DNA from: Yaniella halotolerans DSM 15476
GTDB taxonomy: Bacteria > Actinomycetota > Actinomycetes > Actinomycetales > Micrococcaceae
Assembly (NCBI RefSeq): GCF_000420805.1
Contig: NZ_ATVQ01000001.1
Span: 1,054,001 to 1,118,000, forward strand
Direction of reading: 5' to 3'
Length of the DNA: 64,000 bases
In this document: positions 54,173-63,024 of the stretch, in pieces
Numbering within the stretch: the first letter of the stretch is position 1
How the letters are laid out: the number at the start of each line of letters is the position of its first letter
The notes under the pieces: model-generated
Databases searched by the model: none
Seen by the model: the letters and a program-made list of their open reading frames with translations, nothing else
Told to the model about the DNA's origin: nothing
Position numbers and translations under genes: made by a program

Positions 54173-57100
54173 GTGACGAAAGTCTGGCTCATCCGTAACG
54201 ACACCTTCAGTAGCGAGCTCGAAGAGGGAGGTTTTGTTTCGATCGGCTGGGATGGCACTGATAATCTCGACCGGATCTCGACTGAAGTCGACAGTCTCGT
54301 GGCAAGCCTGACACAGCTGAACCCGGACAGTTCGATGGGGTCGCTTCGCGCATGGGCGCATTCCTTGCGGCGGTTTTATTTTGAGGTGACCGAAGGCGAC
54401 ATCGTGGTAGCGCCATATGATGAGAGTAAATTCCTTCGCATCGGTCATATTGCGGGCGACTATTACTACATCCCGGAAGCTCCCACACACCGACATCGCA
54501 AGCCGGTTAAATGGACAGTAACGGATTTTCCCAAAAATGCGTTACCGGAGTATGTCCAAGACGGCTTGCGCAGCATTGCAACTCTTTCACGCGTTCGACG
54601 TGAACCGGACCTCTTTGAGCAAATAGCCACCGATCCAGCAAAAGTCCGGTCACTGCGCGAAGCATACCTCGTATCTTCGTCGAGTAATACGAAAGATCAA
54701 AAGAGCACCTGGCTGGTTGGTGCCTATACCGGCAATGAGGATAAGACACACGAATTCGTAAACGGTGGCTACTGGGCCCTTGATGACGGACTGTCTGGCC
54801 TAGCGCTCGAGATGACAGCCGGAGACCGCATCGCTATCAAGTTTTCATACACGAAAGAAGACGATTTACCGTTTGAGAATCACGGCATCCCAGTCTCCAC
54901 CATGAACATCAAGGCCCGTGGAACAATTCGCGAAATCAAAGAGGACCGTGTTCTGGTCGATTGGGACCCCGCGTTCACCTCGCGAGTCTGGTACTTTTTT
55001 ACAGGTCGCTGGTCTGTCTGGCGCGTAAGCCCTAAAAATCAGTGGACTCCACATCTTGAACGCTTTATTTTCGACGACGAGGACCAAGACTACGAAGCTT
55101 TTCTTGCATCAAGTTTCTGGCGACGGTATCGAGAAGAAGGCGAACGCCTCAAACGACAAACCTCCGTCGGCAGTGCTTCCTACCGAAGAGCCAGCCCTTC
55201 CGCAGATCCAATCTATGATGCCGCTGCGATGTGGAGAACTGCGCTGATACAAGGACATTCGCTCTTCTCCGGCGAACCCATGAACTACGAAGAAGCCACC
55301 AACGGTTTCATCAATTATTTTGTAAATAGGCCCGATGAAGGCGACGGAACATTTCTTGGGAAGCTTAAGGCTCAGTTAGAGCCAGCAGCAACGTCAACGG
55401 TCCAATTGGCTGCTGAACTCATGTACATCTACACGATGCCCATGCAGCCCAGCAGCATGAAATCCACGACGAAAATTTCTCACGTGAACGAAATCCTTGG
55501 ATGGCGAGAAGACGTGACAATGATGCCCGCCGACCTAGAAACCGTACTGCATAGCGGGATGATTCGGGTAGGCACTGCCTTCCACACCTATCGCTGGGCA
55601 ATTTTCCAATACCTTGGCCACTTCGTGCACAAACTGGCCAAGCAGACAGTGGAAGAGCGTACCCGTGTGCTGAATGACTGGCAGGCATTCCAAGACCACC
55701 TCGATGGCATAAAGGTGCAGGCTTCGCAGTCAATGCGGCTCATCCTTGAACACTTGCTCTTCCCAGACCGCGCCCTACTCAACGCTAGTACCGCGGATCG
55801 TCAACGTATGAGCAAAGGCTTTATGGACGTCGTCGGAGCAGACGGTAATCCCAACGATCTGATCAACTACCTCGATCCCAATATCCGGTACGGAGACCGT
55901 CTCGAAGTCAATGTTTACGCTGCACCACACAAATACGCTTGGTTAGGAACTGCAGAGGGCTTACGCATTTGGGCTGCATGGGCCTCACTCATCTTGGAAG
56001 ACTCCGAACTTCTCGAAGAAATCACCACGCAGAATACGCCGCTCAAGTTATCACCGCACACTTTGCCCCTCCTCATGGTGCCGCTTCGCGAACTTCAAAC
56101 AGATGCCTCTCGCGCTATCCTGCAATGGATGAGGGAAGATGAGGCTGCGAGTTCGAAGTGCCTTATCCGCGTCTTAGATATGGAGACCGCCGCCGGTATA
56201 GATGTCCTTCACGAAGAGGTTGGTTTCTCCGGCTCAAACGCCGAATTTTTGGAAGCAGCCACCGGCGTGATCCATGAAATTGATGGCACCATCCCCGTCT
56301 ACTATCGCGCCTCAGTCTCGACATTGCTCAGTGAACTTTCTTCACTTTTCATCTCGTCGAATGCCTCACCTGGTGAACTCTTCATGACATTGCAAGAGTG
56401 CATCGAAGCCTTACGCTGGGGTCTGTTCTTCCGCGATGGCATAGAACTGAACTCTGCCGTACTTGCTGAACTGGCTCAAGAAGTCATCGCATTAGATCCA
56501 CAAGAAACCGGGTGGAACCATGCCGTGAAAACAGCATTCCAAGACTGGCGTGCAGGACGGCGTGATATCTCTCCAGACGACATCGTCGACGAGCGTTTCA
56601 GCTTGGAAGAAGTTGAGCCAGAGGTCACTCATCAAGAGCGCCCCCACCGTATCCCGGCCAGCTTGGATGATCTCGCACAGAAACTAACGTTCATCAGTGA
56701 TGAAAGCGTGGAATGGCTACGGACTACACGAACACTCCTAGACCGTAAAGGCCAACTCATTTTCCAGGGCCCACCTGGAACCGGAAAAACCTACATAGCG
56801 CGCGCACTCGCCGAGTTTCTGACACAAGATCCTCGCCGTGTCACCCTCGTACAGTTCCACCCTGCCACAACCTATGAAGACTTCGTACAGGGGCTTCGTC
56901 CTGAACAGGGCACGGCAGGAGCATTCACCTTACGCAACGGGCCTCTACTTGAAGCAGCTGAACGGGCACGCCGGGAACCTGATGCCACCTACGTGATCAT
57001 CATCGATGAGATCAACCGAGCAAACCTCCCGGCAGTATTTGGTGAACTGTATTATCTCCTCGAATACCGAGACGAAGCAGTGACACTGAACTATGGTGAC

Positions 57101-57526
57101 CATTTCTGGTTGCCCGAAAACCTGCTAGTCATCGGCACTATGAACACGGCCGATCGTTCCATTGCAGCTATCGACTCTGCGCTACGCCGACGGTTTTTCA
57201 TTCGGGACCTACGCCCTGAGGAACAGCCCATGGCTGATGTGCTCGAGCACCACCTTACACGTCACGCACCCGAGCTTGAATGGCTCACAAAACTGCTCGA
57301 ACGCGCCAATGAGCTTATCAACGATCCCGATCAAAGTATCGGTCCCAGCCACTTCCTGTTGGGTGACAAACTGACCGAAGAAGCTGCTCATCAGGCCTGG
57401 GACTTCACTGTTATGCCAACGCTTCGAGAATACTTTTACGGGCAGAAAGACCGAATTGCTGGTTTAACTTTCGATCAATTAAAAGCGCACGCACTGACGG
57501 GCGATATCGATGCTGCAGCTGACTGA
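54173..57526 (+). CDS. mcrB: McrB-like type IV restriction NTPase with long N-terminal extension
   Basis: 1117 residues, GTG start after GGAAGG. The C-terminal AAA+ module is diagnostic: Walker A GPPGTGKT (866-873), TTYEDFVQGLRPE, Walker B YVIIIDEINRAN with Asp945 (McrB signature), GTMNTADRSIAAIDSALRRR (about 988-1007). E. coli McrB has only about 460 residues. Here residues 1-130 and 180-290 look like two modified-base-reading modules (WLIRNDTF..., then TWLVGAYTGNEDKTHEF), by resemblance to EVE/PUA-like N-termini of other McrB proteins (inference). A helical region follows. It translocates DNA using GTP and hands it to McrC. Confidence 0.85.
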   Translation: MTKVWLIRNDTFSSELEEGGFVSIGWDGTDNLDRISTEVDSLVASLTQLNPDSSMGSLRAWAHSLRRFYFEVTEGDIVVAPYDESKFLRIGHIAGDYYYIPEAPTHRHRKPVKWTVTDFPKNALPEYVQDGLRSIATLSRVRREPDLFEQIATDPAKVRSLREAYLVSSSSNTKDQKSTWLVGAYTGNEDKTHEFVNGGYWALDDGLSGLALEMTAGDRIAIKFSYTKEDDLPFENHGIPVSTMNIKARGTIREIKEDRVLVDWDPAFTSRVWYFFTGRWSVWRVSPKNQWTPHLERFIFDDEDQDYEAFLASSFWRRYREEGERLKRQTSVGSASYRRASPSADPIYDAAAMWRTALIQGHSLFSGEPMNYEEATNGFINYFVNRPDEGDGTFLGKLKAQLEPAATSTVQLAAELMYIYTMPMQPSSMKSTTKISHVNEILGWREDVTMMPADLETVLHSGMIRVGTAFHTYRWAIFQYLGHFVHKLAKQTVEERTRVLNDWQAFQDHLDGIKVQASQSMRLILEHLLFPDRALLNASTADRQRMSKGFMDVVGADGNPNDLINYLDPNIRYGDRLEVNVYAAPHKYAWLGTAEGLRIWAAWASLILEDSELLEEITTQNTPLKLSPHTLPLLMVPLRELQTDASRAILQWMREDEAASSKCLIRVLDMETAAGIDVLHEEVGFSGSNAEFLEAATGVIHEIDGTIPVYYRASVSTLLSELSSLFISSNASPGELFMTLQECIEALRWGLFFRDGIELNSAVLAELAQEVIALDPQETGWNHAVKTAFQDWRAGRRDISPDDIVDERFSLEEVEPEVTHQERPHRIPASLDDLAQKLTFISDESVEWLRTTRTLLDRKGQLIFQGPPGTGKTYIARALAEFLTQDPRRVTLVQFHPATTYEDFVQGLRPEQGTAGAFTLRNGPLLEAAERARREPDATYVIIIDEINRANLPAVFGELYYLLEYRDEAVTLNYGDHFWLPENLLVIGTMNTADRSIAAIDSALRRRFFIRDLRPEEQPMADVLEHHLTRHAPELEWLTKLLERANELINDPDQSIGPSHFLLGDKLTEEAAHQAWDFTVMPTLREYFYGQKDRIAGLTFDQLKAHALTGDIDAAAD

Positions 57527-58685
57527 ACATTCTAAGAGTGAGCCCGTTTACCTTACCATGGCGCAGCAGCTCAAGCTCCAGCAATGGTTTCGAGCAGTTA
57601 TTGAACCAGCTGAGAACGGTCTCGTGCGTATAACTCCCGGTTCCCGGGTTGGCGGTGCTGACCTCGACGGACTCAAGATTTCTGTAGGACCCAAGATCCC
57701 GGTTTACCGTCTGCTGACGATGATTTCCGAGATTGCTGACCCCTACGACTGGCTTGATGTTGACGCCGCGACACGATCGAAGCACGACATCAGCGATGCA
57801 CTTGCTGCACTGTTCATCCAGGCTTGTCACCGCACATTCGAACAGGGAATGCACCGTTCTTATCGTCGCGAGCGCCAGCGCCTCGGATTCGTACGTGGCA
57901 AACTGCTGATACCGCAAACCATTCGCCAACTTAGGCCAGTGCCCGTGACTGTTGAAACCGATGTATTTGACGATGACACCCCGGAAAACCAGGTCCTGGC
58001 AGCGGTACTCCGAAAACTACGAACCGATCCGCATCTCAGTGACGCTACCCGGCAGCAAGCGCATCATGTCTTTCGCGATGTCAGGCACGTTGCGAACCTC
58101 CGTGATCCACTCAGAACAGCCGACGATATCGTCTGGACGCGTCACAACCAGTGGTACCGACAAGCTGTTTCTCTGGCAACCCTGATCCTGTCCTTTGGAC
58201 GAGTTGATCACGAACTTGGTGAAGAAGCCGTGCCCGGCTTCTTCATTAACATGCCCCATATAATTGAACGATGGATTCGAGACACCCTTCGCCGGGCATG
58301 GGGTCTCAACCAGCACGAAATGCGCAACAGTTGGAACGGTTACCTCTGGCTTGATGAGACCCGACGCGTCCAACTACAGCCAGACTTAGCCGTTCAACGT
58401 GCCGGAATCTGGACATTCGTCGGAGACGTCAAATATAAGGTGCTCCCACAACACTCGATGCGCAATGCAGGCGCCGATCGGAACGATATTTACCAAATGC
58501 TCGCATACCTTACAGCCACAGGCCTGCAAGAGGGCTTCCTTATTTATGCGGGCATTGGTGCTCAGGACGAAACGATCACTATCCAACAACTCGGAGCGAC
58601 AATCCACATTGTCTCGTTAGATCTTTCGGCCGAAGAAGCGCGGAGCATACTCATTGAGAAGACACGTCGGGCGCTCAGCTTCTAA
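57510..58685 (+). CDS. mcrC: McrC-like nuclease subunit
   Basis: 391 residues overlapping mcrB by 17 bases. The N-terminal part binds the McrB ring. The C-terminal PD-(D/E)xK nuclease site is readable as LQPDLAV (Asp292) and GDVKYK (Asp306, Lys308). RGKLLIPQTIRQ and the TPENQVLAAVL block are typical McrC/DUF2357-type features. With McrB it should cleave DNA carrying modified bases. All catalytic residues are present. Confidence 0.9.
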   Translation: MLQLTEHSKSEPVYLTMAQQLKLQQWFRAVIEPAENGLVRITPGSRVGGADLDGLKISVGPKIPVYRLLTMISEIADPYDWLDVDAATRSKHDISDALAALFIQACHRTFEQGMHRSYRRERQRLGFVRGKLLIPQTIRQLRPVPVTVETDVFDDDTPENQVLAAVLRKLRTDPHLSDATRQQAHHVFRDVRHVANLRDPLRTADDIVWTRHNQWYRQAVSLATLILSFGRVDHELGEEAVPGFFINMPHIIERWIRDTLRRAWGLNQHEMRNSWNGYLWLDETRRVQLQPDLAVQRAGIWTFVGDVKYKVLPQHSMRNAGADRNDIYQMLAYLTATGLQEGFLIYAGIGAQDETITIQQLGATIHIVSLDLSAEEARSILIEKTRRALSF

Positions 58686-59063
58686 GAAGACACCACAGCC
58701 TCGGCCATTCAACACGATTCCCTCACCGTTTAGACAAAGAATCATCTAGCAACTTGGGGCACAGAGCTCAGCGACGTACGGCTGCTCGATTTTCTTGCCT
58801 GGAAAGCTCAGCGCAAATGAACCAGACATAGCGGGTATGGCCAACCTCAAGAATCCGTATTCGTTGGGTAAAGAAATACGGGCGCGACTTTTTGCCGCGG
58901 TTCGCTTCGTACACCAAGATGTACGGGTTGCCAGCACATTCTGGAAGCGTATTAGAGACGCTGATGCGTGATTGATTTATTCTCGGTAGTCTTTTAGAAG
59001 TTGTCTAGATTGCTGCTTGCATGCAGTGAACGGGTACCGAAGGTATTGATTGTGAAGGCGAGT
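58686..59063. other. Intergenic region between mcrC and the HEPN gene
   Basis: 378 bases. A 44-codon plus-strand frame at 58837-58971 (MANLKNPYSLGKEIRARLFA...) has only a weak GCGGGT upstream and no known relative. A minus-strand frame overlaps it. Neither is strong enough to call. Confidence 0.35.
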
Positions 59064-60284
59064 ATGAATAACGAGCGTATTTTGTCGCGGCAATGGGTGG
59101 ATAAAGCGTTGCATACATTAGCACCGGCACTTGATACCTATATCAGTCACGTCATGGCAGACATTCTTGGGCCAGAACTTGCCTGGACCGAGGTGCTTAG
59201 CCAACTAGATCGGCTAAAAGGTAAACCGCCAAGAACCCTGAATCGTCGGGACCCAGCGTTACAGTTTCGTATGTTGACCGAACGTCTCGGAGAACTTGGG
59301 CATCCCTTTGATCGCCATAACCGCAGTCGATTGTTTAGTACATATGGTCAGATGTTGCGTCTGCATCGCAATCAATTAGCGCATGGAGATGACAGTGTAG
59401 AACCAACTCATGCGATGCACACGGTATTTAGTGCAGTACAGTTGGCTAGATTGATTGATGCTCCTGAAACGGTTGAAGCACTTGAAACCATTCATGAAGA
59501 TATCTTGGAGTATCTATGGAAAGACCAGAACGATCATACGCCTGAGGCTGCTATAACAGCCACCCCCGCTGTTTCTGTAGATACTCCGAACCCAGAGAAG
59601 CCACAAAATCACGCGGTAGAAACAACTGTGGCTGACGTTCCTAAGCTGCATTCTTTGCCCAAGGAGCAGGTCTCGCTTTCGAAGCGGATCATTTCATGGG
59701 ATCCTATTGCGATACATCCGATAGGCGATCGAGAGGATCTTGAAACCCTTCGTCGTCAAAGCTCGAAACGGAAAGTCATTCAAGCCATTGAAACCTTGGT
59801 CGATGATTATGGCCCGATATCAGAAGCCGTACTGGTCGCATCAGTAGGCCGTGCCTTTGGTGTCAAACGACTGAGTAAAAAAATCAGCCAAAAATTTGTA
59901 CACCAACTCAAAAATGCTGACGTAGTTCGGGATCAGGACGGGTTTTATTGGTCGCCGGGGATAAACCCTGCACAATGGAGCCTATTTCGAACTGACCCCA
60001 GCGGACAACGCCAAGTCCAAGAAATTTCACCATATGAACTAGCAAACCTTGTTGAAGTCTTAGTAGCGGCAGAACCCTCCAGATTTGATAAAACTCGGCT
60101 CCTCAACGCTCTAGGTAGCCATTTCGGATTACAGCGCATCATAGGACCCACAAGGAGACACTTAGCTCTAGCCATCAAACGCAGCATCACCAATGGCCAA
60201 GTACATCGCAAAGCCACTGGAAAATTCACCGTTTCTACCAACGGTCCAGCTCAATCCGACACCAAGAAACGTACCACCAGCTAA
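59064..60284 (+). CDS. HEPN (Swt1-type) and DUF3320-like protein without helicase
   Basis: 406 residues from the ATG at 59064; a GTG four codons earlier is also possible. N-terminal 120 residues are a Swt1-type HEPN domain with the RNase-type motif R102-N-Q-L-A-H107 in RLHRNQLAHGD. A proline-rich linker (about 150-210) follows. Residues about 225-390 resemble DUF3320 (VIQAIETLVDDYGPISEAVL, then VGRAFGVKRLSKKI). DUF3320 normally ends large DUF4011 helicases; here no helicase is present. Flanked by McrBC and type I RM genes, so a defence role, perhaps RNA cleavage, is inferred. Confidence 0.65.
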   Translation: MNNERILSRQWVDKALHTLAPALDTYISHVMADILGPELAWTEVLSQLDRLKGKPPRTLNRRDPALQFRMLTERLGELGHPFDRHNRSRLFSTYGQMLRLHRNQLAHGDDSVEPTHAMHTVFSAVQLARLIDAPETVEALETIHEDILEYLWKDQNDHTPEAAITATPAVSVDTPNPEKPQNHAVETTVADVPKLHSLPKEQVSLSKRIISWDPIAIHPIGDREDLETLRRQSSKRKVIQAIETLVDDYGPISEAVLVASVGRAFGVKRLSKKISQKFVHQLKNADVVRDQDGFYWSPGINPAQWSLFRTDPSGQRQVQEISPYELANLVEVLVAAEPSRFDKTRLLNALGSHFGLQRIIGPTRRHLALAIKRSITNGQVHRKATGKFTVSTNGPAQSDTKKRTTS

Positions 60285-60385
60285 TACAGCCACAGTCCGA
60301 TCCGTGCTTACGCTCTTTAGACGAAAGCTCCACGCAACGCACGTAACCACAGAGTGTCTCGTTGGACTGAGAGTAGTTTTCAACG

Positions 60386-60409
60386 GTATGTGTCATACTT
60401 GGCATATGC
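60386..60409 (+). promoter_or_regulatory. Two short palindromes at the start of the small hypothetical gene
   Basis: TATG-TGT-CATA (60387-60397) and GCATATGC (60402-60409) overlap the two possible start codons, a layout suited to autoregulation. Confidence 0.35.
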
Positions 60410-60855
60410 AACAAGACCATGTACCCGATGATATTAACGTTGAGCAATTTGTGCGGATTCTTGCTCAACAGCCAGCAGGACAGCCGATGACTGAGGCTTT
60501 TGAGCTAGCTTGGGCTACTGAACGAGGAAAACAAACCCCAGACACAGGCCGGTGGTATGGGAATCAAAAAAACCACGTGCTGGGCTGGTTTGAATCCCAG
60601 AGCACCACAGGGTCTGGGGCGTATTCTCGAGCGAAACCAAATACCAGTGCTCGCACAACCTACAACCGTCTACTCAATCCTGCTATGCCTCTATGGATTG
60701 CTGAAGCTTTAGGAGAAGACCCTGACGTTGTGCAGCTTGCGGGCGAAGAAGCCCTCAAGGTGCCCCCACGAAGTCGCACGGCAGCAGCCCGCAAAATTCT
60801 GCCCTGGTCGAGAATAGCAGCACTGGCACATGCAACTCGTTTCCCCTCGACATAA
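60388..60855 (+). CDS. Conserved hypothetical protein in the defence island
   Basis: 155 residues from the ATG at 60388, or 149 from the ATG at 60406 (MQQDHVPDD). No signal peptide or membrane segment. Visible blocks: WYGNQKNHVLGWFESQSTTG, then GAYSRAKPNTSARTTYNRLL and MPLWIAEALGEDPDVVQLAG, and a final RKILPWSRIAAL. This wording resembles stand-alone actinobacterial hypotheticals with a WYxxQKxH...YNRL...LWIAEALG pattern; I know no function or domain name for them. It sits between the HEPN gene and hsdM on the same strand. Confidence 0.7.
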   Translation: MCHTWHMQQDHVPDDINVEQFVRILAQQPAGQPMTEAFELAWATERGKQTPDTGRWYGNQKNHVLGWFESQSTTGSGAYSRAKPNTSARTTYNRLLNPAMPLWIAEALGEDPDVVQLAGEEALKVPPRSRTAAARKILPWSRIAALAHATRFPST

Positions 60856-61003
60856 ATACCATGATTCCCACCGTGACCTTGTCTTATAGTCTTCCCTCGT
60901 TGGTACCCTCTCAGCTACTGTGGTGTCGGGACTGTCCTAGATTGCTCGGTACCAGTGCGTCTGCGATAAACACTACTAGCAGCCACTTTTCTTCTATTTA
61001 TCA

Positions 61004-61019
61004 ATTATCCTGAGATAAT
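61004..61019 (+). promoter_or_regulatory. Palindrome upstream of hsdM
   Basis: ATTATC-CTGA-GATAAT, a perfect 6-bp inverted repeat with a 4-base centre, ends 34 bases before the hsdM GTG. A TTGACA box (61032-61037) follows it but no matching -10 is seen before the start. Possible operator. Confidence 0.4.
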
Positions 61020-61053
61020 AACCAAAGTTTGTTGACAGGTAGGGGTCGTTCTG

Positions 61054-63024
61054 GTGTTGAATCATGCGCAGTTTATTTGGTCGGTGGCGGATATCCTCCG
61101 TGGAGCGTATAAGCAGCACCAGTATGGGGATGTGATTTTACCGTTCACCGTGCTAGCCCGACTGGATGCGGTGCTCGCCCCAACCAAAGACGCGGTGCTG
61201 GCCGCGGTGGAAGGTTTTGAACCAGACCAGGAACCACCATTAGGCCTGTTACGGGCACGGGCTGGGCATCACTACAGCTTCTTCAACCGGTCCCAGCACT
61301 CATTAAAAACCTTGCGTGGGGATGCCGATAACTTGGAAGAAAACCTGCGGGGCTATGTCAACGGGTTTTCTGAGAACATCCGCGATATCTTCGAACAGTA
61401 CAAGTTCGAAGACACCATCCTTGACCTAGCCCGGCATGACTTGTTACTGCAAGTGTTGCAGCACTTCGCCAAAACCGATCTACACCCAGACCGAGTCTCC
61501 AATGACCAAATGGGCCACATTTTTGAAGAGCTGATCCGCCGGTTTGCCGAAGCTTCCAACGAGACCGCCGGTGAACACTTCACCCCACGAGAAGTCATCG
61601 AACTGATGGTCACCCTGCTGTTGGCGGATGAACACGATTTGACCACTCCCGGGGTGGTGCGAGATGTGTATGACCCCACCGCTGGCACCGGGGGCATGTT
61701 GTCGGTGGCGGATGACAAGATCAAAGCCATCAACCCGCATGCCGCCATCAACCTGCTGGGCCAAGAAATCAACCCATCCTCGTATGCGATCTGTAAAGCC
61801 GACATGGTCGTCAAAGGCCAAAGCATCGACAACATCGTCCTCGGTGACACCCTCACAGAACCAGCCTTTGAAGACCGGACGTTTCATTATGGGTTATCCA
61901 ACCCACCCTTTGGAGTGGACTGGAAACAACGCCGCAAACAAGTCGAAACCGAACACACCATCCAAGGCTATGATGGACGCTTCGGCCCCGGCCTACCACG
62001 AGTCTCAGATGGGTCATTATTGTTTTTAATGCACCTGATCAGCAAACTGCGCGAACCCACCATCGATGACCACAACGTGGCAGGCCGCGGAGCCATCGTG
62101 CTCAACGGGTCCCCTCTGTTTACTGGCGGTGCCGGCTCCGGGGAGTCCAATATCCGCAAATGGGTCCTCGATAACGACTATCTGGAAGCCATCGTGGGCC
62201 TACCCACAGACATGTTCTATAACACCGGGATTTCAACCTATATTTGGGTGCTCAATAAAGCCAAACCCGACCACCGGCGCGGCAAAGTCCAACTCATTGA
62301 CGCCACCGAGATGTATGTGAAGATGCGCAAATCCGTGGGCTCGAAACGCCACCAACTGTCCGACGAGAACATCACCACCATCGCGAAACTCTACGCCGCG
62401 TTTGAAGACACCGAACATTCCAAGATCTTCAACACCACAGACTTCTACTACCGCACCATCACCGTAGAACGCCCACTGCGGCTCAACTACGCCTACACCC
62501 CCGAACGCATCGAACGCGTCCTCGCCGCACGCCCCATCACCCGACTCGATAAGCCCACCCAAACCACACTGCGCCAAGCGTTGCAGCAAGCCCACCACGA
62601 ACACGACGACCTGGTCTTTACGCAACGCCAAGCATTTACCGACGACCTGACCACCCGCCTGGACCAAGCCGGAATCGTGCTCACCCCCGCCGCGCTGCGC
62701 ACCGTGGTAGCCGAACTCGGCGAACACGACGACAACGGGGAGCTGGTGACCAAACGCAACGGCGACCCCGAACCCAACACTGAGCTACGCGACACCGAAA
62801 ACGTCCCCTGGGACCAGAACATTCACGAGTACCTCGAACAAGAAGTCAAACCCTTCATCCCCGATGCGTGGGTTGATGAAACCAAAGCCAAAGAAGGCGT
62901 CGAAATCCCCTTTACCCGCCACTTCTACCAATACACCCCACCCCGACCCCTCGAAGACATCGACGCCGACCTCGACAAAGTCCTCGGCCGCATCCGCACA
63001 CGACTCGAACAGGTAAAAAAATGA
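61054..63024 (+). CDS. hsdM: Type I restriction-modification methyltransferase subunit HsdM
   Basis: 656 residues, GTG start with AGGGG upstream. HsdM N-terminal helical domain begins FIWSVADILRGAYKQHQYGDV. The SAM motif I variant is DPTAGTGGML (207-216). The adenine-N6 catalytic NPPF is at 283-286 in LSNPPFGVDWK. The C-terminal coiled region binds HsdS. Distinctly G+C-richer than the HEPN gene before it. Overlaps hsdS by four bases (ATGA). Confidence 0.95.
   Translation: MLNHAQFIWSVADILRGAYKQHQYGDVILPFTVLARLDAVLAPTKDAVLAAVEGFEPDQEPPLGLLRARAGHHYSFFNRSQHSLKTLRGDADNLEENLRGYVNGFSENIRDIFEQYKFEDTILDLARHDLLLQVLQHFAKTDLHPDRVSNDQMGHIFEELIRRFAEASNETAGEHFTPREVIELMVTLLLADEHDLTTPGVVRDVYDPTAGTGGMLSVADDKIKAINPHAAINLLGQEINPSSYAICKADMVVKGQSIDNIVLGDTLTEPAFEDRTFHYGLSNPPFGVDWKQRRKQVETEHTIQGYDGRFGPGLPRVSDGSLLFLMHLISKLREPTIDDHNVAGRGAIVLNGSPLFTGGAGSGESNIRKWVLDNDYLEAIVGLPTDMFYNTGISTYIWVLNKAKPDHRRGKVQLIDATEMYVKMRKSVGSKRHQLSDENITTIAKLYAAFEDTEHSKIFNTTDFYYRTITVERPLRLNYAYTPERIERVLAARPITRLDKPTQTTLRQALQQAHHEHDDLVFTQRQAFTDDLTTRLDQAGIVLTPAALRTVVAELGEHDDNGELVTKRNGDPEPNTELRDTENVPWDQNIHEYLEQEVKPFIPDAWVDETKAKEGVEIPFTRHFYQYTPPRPLEDIDADLDKVLGRIRTRLEQVKK

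Noticed and set aside
58837-58971. 44-codon frame between mcrC and the HEPN gene
   Set aside because: Weak upstream site and no relative recognised. A small toxin or antitoxin was considered, but there is no paired gene.
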